In this document: positions 35,906 to 44,513 of the stretch, piece by piece
Numbering within the stretch: the stretch's first letter is position 1
Layout: each line of letters begins with the position of its first letter
Source of the DNA: Flavobacterium sp. I3-2
Lineage (GTDB): Bacteria; Bacteroidota; Bacteroidia; Flavobacteriales; Flavobacteriaceae
Direction: 5' to 3'
Assembly (NCBI RefSeq): GCF_013389595.1
Contig: NZ_CP058306.1
Location: forward strand, 2,356,001 to 2,420,000
DNA: 64,000 nucleotides
Notes under the pieces: generated by a model
What the model saw: only the letters and a program-made list of their open reading frames with translations
Database searches by the model: none
What the model was told of the DNA's origin: nothing
Program-made: the position numbers and the translations under genes

Positions 35906-36976
35906 CTATTCTTTTGACTCCTTTATATTTAACCAATCTGGGGCTTTTAAATCACTTATACCTTTAATAAATTCAATTCTATATGCTAAAGCACTTCCTT
36001 CGTGTTTAATTTCAATTTCGCTTTCAATAATTTTTATATTGTCTGTAGTTACATTTAACACCTCTTCTTTGGCAGGTTGATTTAATAATGTTTCACCAGC
36101 TTTAGCACCAGACATTCTACAAGCATAAACAACAGGTATACCTACAACAGTTAAATCATTTCTTGAATTAACAAGAGTCACATTACCATAATCGATACCA
36201 ATTCCGAGACCTACATCTTTAATAAAAACATTAAAACATTCTCTTGACTCATTGTAATGTTCATTAAAAATTTTATGACATTCTTCAGCTGCAATTAAAG
36301 CTCTTATAATTGCAGAGTCTCCGCTGTAAAATTTTGGAAAAAAAGCTAAAATACCATCTCCAGTAAACTTGTCAAAAATTCCAAAATTATTAAGAATAAC
36401 CTCTGAAAGTTTTCTACTTAATTCAGTTATAAATTTTGAGAAAAGTTCTGGTTTCCGAGCTTTCAACATAAGTTCAGTTGATCTTCTAATATCTATTGAA
36501 ACAACAACAGCTTCACAGCTTTTTGCATCTTCAAAAAGTGCTTTAAATTTGTCATCACCAAATAATTTTTCTCTAGCATCTTGACAAATTCTTGGTAGAA
36601 TGTGATTTATTTTTTCTTTTTCTGTAAGTTCTTTTTTTAAATCCTTTAATTCTTGGATTTTTGTTTCTTTGTCTGTTGTTACTTTATCAATATCAATTAA
36701 AGCGTTACGCAATTTTCTTCTCAATTCATTAATTTCGTCTTCTAAGTTTAGTCTTTTTTCAAATGATTCATCATCTGTAAACCCAAAAAATTTATTTTTT
36801 TTAAGTTTAATTTCTTTTAAATTTTCAGTTTCATTAATGTCTTTACTGAATATTTCGAAGAAATTGTCTATATCGATTATTTTTTCCTTATTTTCAGTTA
36901 AGATTATTTTCTGAATTCTATCGCGATTTGTATTATTTTTATAGTTCTTAGGATTATCCTTTGAGTTTTCTTCCAT
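35906..36976 (-). CDS. class III nucleotidyl cyclase with coiled coil
   Basis: 356 residues from ATG 36976 (MEENSKDNPK). Residues 70-125 form a coiled coil; residues 153-345 are a class III cyclase domain. AVVVSIDIRRSTELM has metal ligand Asp162 and FDKFTGDGILAFFP has Asp207 preceded by Lys203. Later VGLGIGIDYGNVTLVN and VGIPVVYACRMS complete the fold. The family includes the PycC pyrimidine cyclases of Pycsar anti-phage defence, which normally sit beside a TIR or membrane effector. No effector is in this cassette, so the product could be cAMP, cGMP or a cyclic pyrimidine; assignment to Pycsar is only a possibility. Confidence 0.87.
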   Translation of the reverse strand: MEENSKDNPKNYKNNTNRDRIQKIILTENKEKIIDIDNFFEIFSKDINETENLKEIKLKKNKFFGFTDDESFEKRLNLEDEINELRRKLRNALIDIDKVTTDKETKIQELKDLKKELTEKEKINHILPRICQDAREKLFGDDKFKALFEDAKSCEAVVVSIDIRRSTELMLKARKPELFSKFITELSRKLSEVILNNFGIFDKFTGDGILAFFPKFYSGDSAIIRALIAAEECHKIFNEHYNESRECFNVFIKDVGLGIGIDYGNVTLVNSRNDLTVVGIPVVYACRMSGAKAGETLLNQPAKEEVLNVTTDNIKIIESEIEIKHEGSALAYRIEFIKGISDLKAPDWLNIKESKE

Positions 36977-37009
36977 AATTATTTGTTTGGTTTTGAAAAG
37001 AATTGCCAC

Positions 37010-37193
37010 TAACGTGACGAAGCTTGGCGCATGTGGCGAAAAAATAAAGCTAAAACTTTACGATTAACCAAAACTAAGCAACGTCTTTTTGATTTTTAAA
37101 TTTAATAATAAAAAATGAAATAGGCGAGTGCGATAAAAAAGAAAACCAACTTCGAGATTTGCCTTTACTCGCCATTGCGCCAAACTTATGTTA
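37010..37193 (-). repeat. attC-like site 40, class A
   Basis: 184 bp; identical by eye to site 12. 3' site of the second copy of the 12436-type cassette. Confidence 0.85.
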
Positions 37194-37212
37194 GTGGCAG
37201 TTTTTATTGTAA

Positions 37213-37596
37213 TTATTTCGTATTTTCCGCTTTAGGTTTTGTATAAATTTTCGGAAAATCAATTTTCCATTTATTTTCTTTTGAATTCCACATTAAATAC
37301 GGTCCATCGAAACCTTCAAGAAAAATAATTTCAAATTCGTCAATTCCATTAGATTCATAACTTGGAGTTGTTCCTAACATTTTAGTTTTAAAACCAATTT
37401 TTTCCAAAGTTTTCCAATCGTCATTCTCCGGCAGCTTACCATATTCAATTTTATAAGAATTAATATTTTCGATTAATTTATTTCCAAAATTTATATCTGA
37501 TTTTCTAGTTACTTCAAATGGTAAAATCCAATATATAATAAGTGAAACAATCGACAATAAAATTATAGATATTAGAATGTAAACTACTTTTTTCAA
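37213..37596 (-). CDS. membrane-anchored hypothetical protein, copy 2
   Basis: Identical to 12436-12819, again with TTG (37596) as the likely start. The site on its left is the same as in copy 1, while the site on its right is class B here and class C there. This is the strongest single proof that gene plus 3' site moves as a unit. Confidence 0.7.
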   Translation of the reverse strand: MKKVVYILISIILLSIVSLIIYWILPFEVTRKSDINFGNKLIENINSYKIEYGKLPENDDWKTLEKIGFKTKMLGTTPSYESNGIDEFEIIFLEGFDGPYLMWNSKENKWKIDFPKIYTKPKAENTK

Positions 37597-37625
37597 TTGC
37601 GTGTAAGGTTTGGTAAAATTGCCAC

Positions 37626-37812
37626 TAACGTTTTTGGGCTTGGCGTCAGTGGCGGAAATTAAAGCGAAAAGTTTCAATTTAGCGACACCGTAAGCAAAAG
37701 CCAATTAATTGATTAAATTTAAGAAAAAAGTCAATATAATTGGCTTTTTGCGAAATAGAAAGCTGAAACTTCAATTTTAGCCTTAACCCGCCATTGCGCC
37801 AAACCCTTGTTA
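37626..37812 (-). repeat. attC-like site 41, class B variant
   Basis: 187 bp; arms GGGCTTGGCGTCAGTGGCGG and CCGCCATTGCGCCAAACCC, outer base changed. Supplies the stop of the 507-residue nuclease-like gene. Confidence 0.85.
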
Positions 37813-39333
37813 GCTGACGTAGTTCTTTAACCAATTTTCAAGGTTATTGTAATTTATTATGTTTTTATCTCTTGTAATAACAGGGAATCTGGAAATCACG
37901 AAATGTTCAATATCTGTAATATTAAGTTTATCAATTAATAAATTTTCTCTTTTTTTCTCCTTTAAAATTGCTTTTTCATAATATTTACACAATCTTCTAT
38001 TTAAGTTAGCTATTATTTTGTAATTTTTGTTAACATCACAAATATTGTAATAATTATTTTTACACTGAAAGTTATAAATTTTATTATTTTTTATAGTAAC
38101 CACATCAAATTCCTTTCTATTTATTCTAGTAATTTTAGTATCAATGAATCCGTTATTTTCTAAAATTTCACTGATTCTATTTTCAAATATAAATCCTGAA
38201 TTTATTTGGAATTTCTTATTTGATAACAAATCATTTAGAATTAAATTATATGCATATCTATTTAGTAGAACAACAGTGGTGTAATATTTATTATTTGACT
38301 TTTGAAATGGTGATACAGAATTAAGAATTTCAAAATAATCACTAGATTCATCATAGAGTTTTAAATCTTTAACTTGTTCTTGAATTGGATTGAAATCATC
38401 TTGCTCTATTACAATGTGATAATCATCAATTATAAATCTTGCAACATTTTGAAATAGAATGTTTAAATATTCTAAATTTTTATTATTCTCAACGTCATAT
38501 TTTTTAAATGCTGATGACAATAATGCCATTGTATCTACAATTTCATTAAAAGAAAAAATCTTTTTGGGATTTTTACCTAATAAACCGTCAATTGTAATAT
38601 TTTCTTTTCTTAATTCTAATTGGTCTATTAAAGATAATCTTTGAGGATTCAGAAAAAAAAGTTCTAATTGATTAAATTTAAAGTTACCTTCACCTTTTTT
38701 AACATCAAATTCCATTTCAAAATCAGATAAAGAATTGTTTATTATTAGGTTGTGATATGATGTTGTTATGTTTACAAGACAACTATCTATTATTTGTAAA
38801 AAATCGTTAAGAAGATCTTTAAATGAAGATTCTTTAATTCCTTTTGCAATTTTTGGTATTAAAAATAATGTTGAAACAAGATATATTCGTCTTGATTGAA
38901 GAAAATCTATACTACAACTAACATTTTGAAGATTTAAAGAACTTCCTGAATTTTCATAATAATTATGATTAATAAATGCTTTATGTATAGCAGATGTCAT
39001 CATAATTAATTGAATGTATCTATTTGCAACTTCATTATCAAATCTACTTGATAAAAATGTTTTTACCCTATTTATAGAAATTAAACTATTGTCTAAATCA
39101 TCAAAGTTAATATGTGATTGAAGAAAAATTTTAAGCTCATCACAATTTTTCACTTCTATTGGTATATTAATAATTTCGTCAACACAACGAATTAATTCTT
39201 TCCAATTATTGAATAAACTTATTGGTTCATATTCTGAAATTTTGTCATAGAATACTTTAAGATGGTAGTCAATACTATTTTCCAGAAAAGTATTTAATTC
39301 GTCTGATTCTAAAATTCCTTGTGGGAGTTTCAT
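37810..39333 (-). CDS. large protein with C-terminal nuclease-like domain
   Basis: 507 residues. The N-terminal 370 residues are helical and unrecognised. Residues 385-440 read GFIFENRISEILENNGFIDTKI, then EFDVVTIKNNKIYNFQCK, which fits a restriction-endonuclease-like core with E, D and QxK as candidate active-site residues. A DNA-cleaving defence function is inferred. No second subunit or methylase is nearby. The TAA stop is the attC core (C-terminus NYVS). Confidence 0.75.
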   Translation of the reverse strand: MKLPQGILESDELNTFLENSIDYHLKVFYDKISEYEPISLFNNWKELIRCVDEIINIPIEVKNCDELKIFLQSHINFDDLDNSLISINRVKTFLSSRFDNEVANRYIQLIMMTSAIHKAFINHNYYENSGSSLNLQNVSCSIDFLQSRRIYLVSTLFLIPKIAKGIKESSFKDLLNDFLQIIDSCLVNITTSYHNLIINNSLSDFEMEFDVKKGEGNFKFNQLELFFLNPQRLSLIDQLELRKENITIDGLLGKNPKKIFSFNEIVDTMALLSSAFKKYDVENNKNLEYLNILFQNVARFIIDDYHIVIEQDDFNPIQEQVKDLKLYDESSDYFEILNSVSPFQKSNNKYYTTVVLLNRYAYNLILNDLLSNKKFQINSGFIFENRISEILENNGFIDTKITRINRKEFDVVTIKNNKIYNFQCKNNYYNICDVNKNYKIIANLNRRLCKYYEKAILKEKKRENLLIDKLNITDIEHFVISRFPVITRDKNIINYNNLENWLKNYVS

Positions 39334-39361
39334 TTGTAGGGTTGTTTTTTACTATGTCAGC

Positions 39362-39550
39362 TAACGGTTTGGGTATTGCCGAAGGCGGGGAAATCGAAGC
39401 TGAAAGTTCGATTTTGCACCGAGGCTAGCCAAAACGAATTTATATAAGATAAATTTAAGAAAAAAAACGAATATAATTCGTTTTTGGCGGTGATAAAAGC
39501 ACAAACTTTGAATTTAGCACTTTAGCCCCGCTTTTGGCAATACTTTGTTA
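39362..39550 (-). repeat. attC-like site 42, class F
   Basis: 189 bp; arms GGTATTGCCGAAGGCGGGG and CCCCGCTTTTGGCAATAC. Supplies the stop codon of the second GNAT gene. Confidence 0.85.
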
Positions 39551-40012
39551 GCTGCAGTTGTTATTAATTTTTTCATATACTTTTGGATTATATAATTCCA
39601 TATAAATTTCGGGATGTGGAATTTTAACGAATCCATATTTTTCGTAAAGCCAATCTGCTGTTGAAGTTAATAGTATCCATCTTCTCAAACCTTGTAAATT
39701 TGGATGTTCCATTATAAAGTCCATCAATTTTTTAGAAATTCCATTTCCTCGATGTTTATTCAATAAATAAACGTCACCTAAATATGCAATTGTTGAGAAA
39801 TCCGAAATTATTCTTGCAAAGCCAATCTGATTTTCCTTATGATATATTCCAAAATTTAGTGAGTTATCTATTGATATTTTTACTTTCTCCAATGGAATTC
39901 CATCACTCCAACCAGAATGATTTGATAGAAAGTCATGAATCGCATTTAAGTCTAGTTTATTTTTATCTGTAGAAATTAAATATTCTCCAAATCTTGTTTC
40001 AATATTTTGCAT
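39548..40012 (-). CDS. GNAT-family N-acetyltransferase
   Basis: 154 residues from ATG 40012. LGDVYLLNKHRGNGISKKLMDFIM is the acetyl-CoA loop (R-G-N-G-I), followed by WILLTSTADWLYEKYGFVKIPHP. This resembles a common group of single-domain acetyltransferases of unknown substrate. The last residues NCS and the TAA stop come from the attC core, as in 4311-4778. Confidence 0.88.
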   Translation of the reverse strand: MQNIETRFGEYLISTDKNKLDLNAIHDFLSNHSGWSDGIPLEKVKISIDNSLNFGIYHKENQIGFARIISDFSTIAYLGDVYLLNKHRGNGISKKLMDFIMEHPNLQGLRRWILLTSTADWLYEKYGFVKIPHPEIYMELYNPKVYEKINNNCS

Positions 40013-40047
40013 CTTTAGTAATACGAATTTTTTTGTACAATTGCAGC

Positions 40048-40236
40048 TAACGGTTCGGGGCTTTGCGAAGTGGCGGTAAATCGAAGCGAAAAGTTTCGAT
40101 TTAGACGACACGTAGCAAAAGCCAATTTCTATTTGCTAATTTATGAAAAAAAGCCAATAAAATTGGCTTTTTGCGGATTACGAAGCCGAAACTTTCAACT
40201 TAGACGAAAACCCGCCATTTTGCAAAACCCTTGTTG
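40048..40236 (-). repeat. attC-like site 43, class D
   Basis: 189 bp, TAAC to GTTG; arms GGGGCTTTGCGAAGTGGCGG and CCGCCATTTTGCAAAACCC. 3' site of the BatD-like cassette. Confidence 0.85.
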
Positions 40237-40243
40237 GCAGTAG

Positions 40244-40975
40244 TTATTTTTTTATGATTATTGGTTTAAGTTTATAATTTTTAGGCAAGTTTATAAAGTC
40301 TTTTTCAGTTAATATATATTCATCTTTAAATTCTTTGCTAAAATTTATTCTGTATCTAATTCTTGAATATGAAAATCCAATTTCTCCATATTTTGAATTT
40401 TCGGGCATTAAGGTTTTACTTAATGTATTCAAATCGTCAAGTTCGATACTTCTTTTAATTTCTTCATTCAGCTTTGCAAATTCAAAATTATCAGGTGCTA
40501 AACCTCCTAAATAAGTTGTAATTTCGCCAAATTCATTTCGTTCAGTTTTTGCTATATTTTTAACTAATTGTTCTATAACAATATATTTTTGGTCATTAAA
40601 TTCAGCAACTCTTACTATTAAGCTTTCCTCAAGTATAATTTTAGGCTGAACATTAATCTTAATTTGGTTTGTCACATATTTTTTTCCATTAAATTCAAAT
40701 TCAAATGGACCAACTTTATTTAAACCAACTTTATTAAATACTATTACTCTTTCAAAATCATCAGATTGCATACCGTGAACAGAAGTTGAACGTGTCAATT
40801 CTATTTCAGAGCCTAATTTCTCTTGTATGTTGTCTTTTAAAAAGTCAATATTTATTGAAAACAAAACACTTTCTCCAACTCTTGGTTCTGGATTATCAAT
40901 TCCTATTTTTAGATTGTTTTGACAAAATGCGTTAAGATTAAAAATAATTAAGATTAAAAATGTAAATTTCTTCAT
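40244..40975 (-). CDS. secreted BatD-like protein
   Basis: 243 residues with a signal peptide (MKKFTFLILIIFNLNAFCQ). The PEPRVGESVLFSINIDF and KVGPFEFEFNGKKYVTNQIKINVQP segments match the beta-sandwich domain of BatD-type proteins, which are much longer and membrane-anchored; only the first domain is kept here, followed by a helical C-terminal part. Likely periplasmic; role unknown. Confidence 0.75.
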   Translation of the reverse strand: MKKFTFLILIIFNLNAFCQNNLKIGIDNPEPRVGESVLFSINIDFLKDNIQEKLGSEIELTRSTSVHGMQSDDFERVIVFNKVGLNKVGPFEFEFNGKKYVTNQIKINVQPKIILEESLIVRVAEFNDQKYIVIEQLVKNIAKTERNEFGEITTYLGGLAPDNFEFAKLNEEIKRSIELDDLNTLSKTLMPENSKYGEIGFSYSRIRYRINFSKEFKDEYILTEKDFINLPKNYKLKPIIIKK

Positions 40976-40998
40976 TTTCGGGATTTTATAATTACTGC

Positions 40999-41085
40999 CA
41001 ACGTTGGACGTATTGGCGAAGTTGCGAGAAAATATAGATAACAGTTGCGTTTAGTTATGCTCGCAATTTTGCCAATACGATGTTG
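40999..41085 (-). repeat. attC-like site 44, short class H
   Basis: 87 bp, CAAC to GTTG; same as site 26 after the first core base. 3' site of gene-less cassette copy 3. Confidence 0.87.
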
Positions 41086-41428
41086 TACGAAGTTTTTACT
41101 TGAACAGTTTTGGACTCCTTTCCATATAAAATAAGTTTAAATTATTGCGCTAAATCCCCGATTTGCGAACGTCATTTAAACTTATCTTTGGTAAATATAA
41201 GAATCTTGTTGTTTTAAATTAATGAAAAACAGTCAATTACTTGACTTTGTCATTTTTTTTCATTAACTTGTCTAAGCTTTTTAGCGTTTCGCTTTGAAAA
41301 CGAGTTTTCAGCAAAATCTTTTGCAAAGCTTAGCAGGCAAAATAATCCTTATTTTTTGCCTTTAAAACAACTCCTTCTTATTAAAATTACCAAACTTTTA
41401 TTCGGAAAGTACGTCCTAAAATTGCGTA
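41086..41428. other. gene-less structured cassette, copy 3 of 4
   Basis: 343 bp. It has TATCTTTG like copy 1, plus one private change (AACTTGTCTAAG where the others have AAATTGTCTAAG), just before the cloverleaf stem and not altering any stem. Confidence 0.7.
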
Positions 41429-41612
41429 CAACGTGACGAAGCTTGGCGCATGTGACGAAAAAATAAAGTCGAAACTTTACAATTAACCAAAACTAAGCAA
41501 CGCCTTTTTGATTTTTAAATTTAATAATAAAAAATGAAATAGGCGAGTGCGGCAAAAAAGAAAACCAACTTCGAGATTTGCCTTTACTCGCCATTGCACC
41601 AAACTTGTGTTA
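41429..41612 (-). repeat. attC-like site 45, class A
   Basis: 184 bp, CAAC to GTTA; arms GCTTGGCGCA and TGCACCAAAC. Supplies the stop codon of its own cassette gene. Confidence 0.85.
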
Positions 41613-42044
41613 TGTGACGTTTGAATATTTATTTTCCAATTCAATCACATAATCAATTTCTGTTTTGTCAGTTAAGACACCTTTGAGTTCTATCCAATTT
41701 TCTTTTGCTAACTTTGTCAAATTAACCCATTCAATATCTCGTAAAACTTTGTAATCACTTAATGTTTTCTTTTCTGATTTGTCTACGTACTCTTCAAATT
41801 GTTTATGGAACTTCAGAAATATTTTCACTTCCATTTCTGTTATAAAACCTTCTTTTGCAAATTTTTCCAAACCACTTTTTAAATTCAAATCGTCAAAATA
41901 TGTGCAAACTACTTCTGTAAAATCGCTAACATAATTTTCTATTGAAGCTTCAATCCAAACTTTTTTCTGAAATTCGTGATGTGCTAATTCAAAAAGACTT
42001 TCTAACCATCTTAAGCGAATATTCATTCTCAATTCAGGATTCAT
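41610..42044 (-). CDS. hypothetical cassette protein
   Basis: 144 residues, helical and charged, starting MNPELRMNIRLRWLESLFELAHHEFQ. Function not recognised. The TAA stop is the attC core, and the last residues SNVT are encoded by the terminal repeat. Confidence 0.7.
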   Translation of the reverse strand: MNPELRMNIRLRWLESLFELAHHEFQKKVWIEASIENYVSDFTEVVCTYFDDLNLKSGLEKFAKEGFITEMEVKIFLKFHKQFEEYVDKSEKKTLSDYKVLRDIEWVNLTKLAKENWIELKGVLTDKTEIDYVIELENKYSNVT

Positions 42045-42083
42045 ATTTTATATTTCAAAAGAAGTTTTTAGACAAATGACACA

Positions 42084-42270
42084 TAACGCGCCGCAGCTTT
42101 GCGAAGTGCGGGAATTTCACAAAACAAAGTTTGAAGAAATTCCAAAACACGAGCAAAACATTTTGGCTTTTGTAAATTTAATATTTTTTACAAAACGAAA
42201 TGTATTTGCGACTTAAAAAGCCAAAACTTAAAAAAAAGCCTTTACACCGCATTTTGCAAAACTGATGTTA
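42084..42270 (-). repeat. attC-like site 46, class I
   Basis: 187 bp; arms CAGCTTTGCGAAGTGCGG and CCGCATTTTGCAAAACTG; central GTAAATTTAAT. The only member of its class here. 3' site of the repeat-bearing gene-less cassette. Confidence 0.82.
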
Positions 42271-42653
42271 CATGTAGTAAAAGTACATAAAAATTGATTT
42301 CTATTTGAACGTCAAGAACTTCCGAAAAGTTTCAAAACGAATTTCATTTTTTTCTGATTTAACGATTCAATTTCAAAACTAAAATTTTTCAATCTGAGTT
42401 ATTTCATTGCGTTTTCAGTTTTCGATTTGATTTCTTTTTCAGTTTTCGATTTAATTTCTTTTTCAGTTTTCGATTTAATTTGTTTCAATTTCTTTTTAAA
42501 ACATTTTAATTCGTCAACTTAAAAACAAGATTTTTCGTAATGTTTTTCTTAAAAATAGAATTTTTCAAAGTTCAGTTTTCACGATATTTTGCTTCAATAA
42601 TTTCAGAATATTCAGAAAAAAATTGAAGCACGAAATTTCACTTTAATTACATG
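42271..42653. other. gene-less cassette with 24-bp tandem repeat
   Basis: 383 bp between two attC-like sites with no credible protein gene of normal size. Ends GTTACATGTAGTAAAAGT and ACTTTAATTACATGTAAC match. Inside is a three-fold 24-bp repeat (42413-42484). On the minus strand it can be read as three EKEIKSKT octapeptides within a 29-codon frame from TTG 42488 to TAA 42399. I see no promoter or terminator in it. Confidence 0.65.
42413..42484. repeat. three tandem 24-bp units
   Basis: Units at 42413, 42437 and 42461, each beginning TTTCAGTTTTCGATTT. Unit 1 differs from unit 2 at one base and unit 3 at one base near its end. Confidence 0.85.
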
Positions 42654-42842
42654 TAACGTTTTGGGTATTGCCGAAGGCGGGGAAATCGAGGCGAGAAGTT
42701 TCGATTTTGCACCGAGGCGAGCCAAAACGAATTTATATGAGTTAAATTTAAGAATAAAACGAATATAATTCGTTTTTGGCGGTGATAGAATTACAAACTT
42801 TGAATTTATCACTTTAGCCCCGCTTTTGGCAATACCTTGTTA
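42654..42842 (-). repeat. attC-like site 47, class F
   Basis: 189 bp; arms GGTATTGCCGAAGGCGGGG and CCCCGCTTTTGGCAATACC. 3' site of the zincin-like cassette. Confidence 0.85.
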
Positions 42843-42855
42843 GCGGCTGTGCTTT

Positions 42856-43554
42856 TTATTTTATATGATTATTATGAATCCATTTTACGAGTCTCGAATA
42901 AAATGCAGTTGAAATATCTCTGTAACTAATTAAAATGTCATTAGTTTCAATATCAAATTCTTTAGTTTCATTCACTAATTTTTCGACTATAGTATATAAT
43001 CCTATATCTAGTTTTTTAAATTCAGAGAGTTGAGTAATATAATTATGATTTTTGTTTGGGTCACATAACATTGCTATTAATTTTCCAATATAAAAATCAA
43101 TAGCTAAAGGGTTTATATTTTTTTTAATTCTAAAATTGGCTTTTAATTCTCCTAGTTCAAATGAATTACATTTGTATTCGTTATAGTCTAGGAGAAACAA
43201 ATTCTCATCAAATCCTAACTCTTTATACATTTTAAACATCTTAAGATGATCTAAACAGTTTCCAATATGTTCAAGTAAATTATCAGATAAGTATTTTTTT
43301 AAAATATTACTTTGAAATATTGCCACCTTTAATGATGAACCTAAATAGAATTCTTTAAATTTTAGGTAGATATGAAGTAATTCGTGTGTAAACGAATCTT
43401 TAGAAATATTTTGATAATCTACATAAATTATAGCTTTTTCATTTTGTGTAAAACAGCTATATTCATTATTGAATGATGATTCAATTTCAATGTTAAACTT
43501 TTCATTGAGTTGATTCCATAATACAATATTTCTTTCGTCTATAAATTCTTTCAT
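42856..43554 (-). CDS. zincin-like protein with HELLH motif
   Basis: 232 residues. SFTHELLHIYLKFKEF at about residues 54-69 has the HExxH zinc-peptidase signature (His-Glu-Leu-Leu-His) inside a helix, and a downstream GNCLDHLKMFKMYKELGF helix could give a third ligand. The layout recalls ImmA/IrrE-type or SprT-like minimal metallopeptidases. The substrate is unknown. Single-gene cassette. The motif is clear; the enzyme activity is inferred. Confidence 0.75.
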   Translation of the reverse strand: MKEFIDERNIVLWNQLNEKFNIEIESSFNNEYSCFTQNEKAIIYVDYQNISKDSFTHELLHIYLKFKEFYLGSSLKVAIFQSNILKKYLSDNLLEHIGNCLDHLKMFKMYKELGFDENLFLLDYNEYKCNSFELGELKANFRIKKNINPLAIDFYIGKLIAMLCDPNKNHNYITQLSEFKKLDIGLYTIVEKLVNETKEFDIETNDILISYRDISTAFYSRLVKWIHNNHIK

Positions 43555-43578
43555 ACGTTATGTAGGTAGCATTGCCGC

Positions 43579-43767
43579 TAACGTTTCGGGTATTGCCGAA
43601 GGCGGGGAAATCGAAGCGAAAAGTTTCGATTTTGCACCGAGGTGAGCCAAAACGAATTTATATGAGATAAATTTATGAAAAAAACGAATTATATTCGTTT
43701 TTGGCGGTAATAGAATTACAAACTTTGAATTTTGTACTTTAACCCCGCTTTTGGCAATACCTTGTTA
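43579..43767 (-). repeat. attC-like site 48, class F
   Basis: 189 bp; arms GGTATTGCCGAAGGCGGGG and CCCCGCTTTTGGCAATACC. Supplies the stop of its own cassette gene. Confidence 0.85.
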
Positions 43768-44466
43768 CCTGCTGTGCCTAGTTAATATTCGATTATTTCT
43801 TTTAGTGATTTGGTAGATGGTTTCTACTTTATATGATTTATACTCTTCAATACTTTGAGGAAGAGGAGAACGCTCAAAATTATCGAATGGTAAAGCAAAT
43901 TTCACATCATATTTTTCGTTTACAAAATCTTGAAGCAAAAAAAAGTTTACATAATTTTCAAAATTTTCGAAGAGATTGAAAAAGTCTTGGTAACGATTAA
44001 TTGCATCGAAAAGTGGGCTTTGTTCATTCAGATAAAATAATCTAATACATTCAAGTGTTAAATCAAATCTATCGCATATTTTCCTATTAACACCTCTTGC
44101 TTGATTTATTGTGAATCCATTCTTTTTATGAGCAGGAAAAACAATATGTCCACCGATAGTTCTCACAATATGTTTGAAGTTTTCATTCTCCTCTTCGGTT
44201 AACCAACCATCGAATTTTCCTTTATATTTTCCGACAAAATGAGGACACATTCTATCGCTTGATAAATTATCGTATAAATTACTTTTTAGAAGAATTCTTC
44301 CATATTTACCGCCAATTGTAAGCATCTCAAATTGAAACTCACTTTCATTGGGTAAATTCTTCGACCATAAAAATTTGTGATTTTCATAAAGTTTTGGACT
44401 GTCAGTATCAGGATCTCCACAAAGACTATCTTTTCTGAAGTCAAAATTTATATCAATTTCAATCAT
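43765..44466 (-). CDS. hypothetical cassette protein
   Basis: 233 residues from ATG 44466 (MIEIDINFDFRKDSLCGDPDTDSPKL). It contains HIVFPAHKKNGFTINQARGVNRKICDRFDLTLECIRLFY, a pattern I have seen only in uncharacterised bacterial proteins. No membrane segment. The TAA stop is the attC core. Confidence 0.72.
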   Translation of the reverse strand: MIEIDINFDFRKDSLCGDPDTDSPKLYENHKFLWSKNLPNESEFQFEMLTIGGKYGRILLKSNLYDNLSSDRMCPHFVGKYKGKFDGWLTEEENENFKHIVRTIGGHIVFPAHKKNGFTINQARGVNRKICDRFDLTLECIRLFYLNEQSPLFDAINRYQDFFNLFENFENYVNFFLLQDFVNEKYDVKFALPFDNFERSPLPQSIEEYKSYKVETIYQITKRNNRILTRHSR

Positions 44467-44513
44467 AATTTCCGATTAGAATTTATTTACCGGAGCTTTG
44501 GAGGCATTGCAGG

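Noticed and set aside
3643..40111. Many open frames share N-terminal peptides such as [11 protein letters not shown] or MAFAYRVAKLKLFAS, which could be taken for a common leader domain.
   Set aside because: These stretches are translated attC-like sites upstream of the true starts. I chose inner starts just inside each cassette.
42612..42812. 66-codon frame across the boundary of the second gene-less cassette.
   Set aside because: It is made mostly of attC sequence (SKLLASISPPSAIPKT) and crosses the recombination core.
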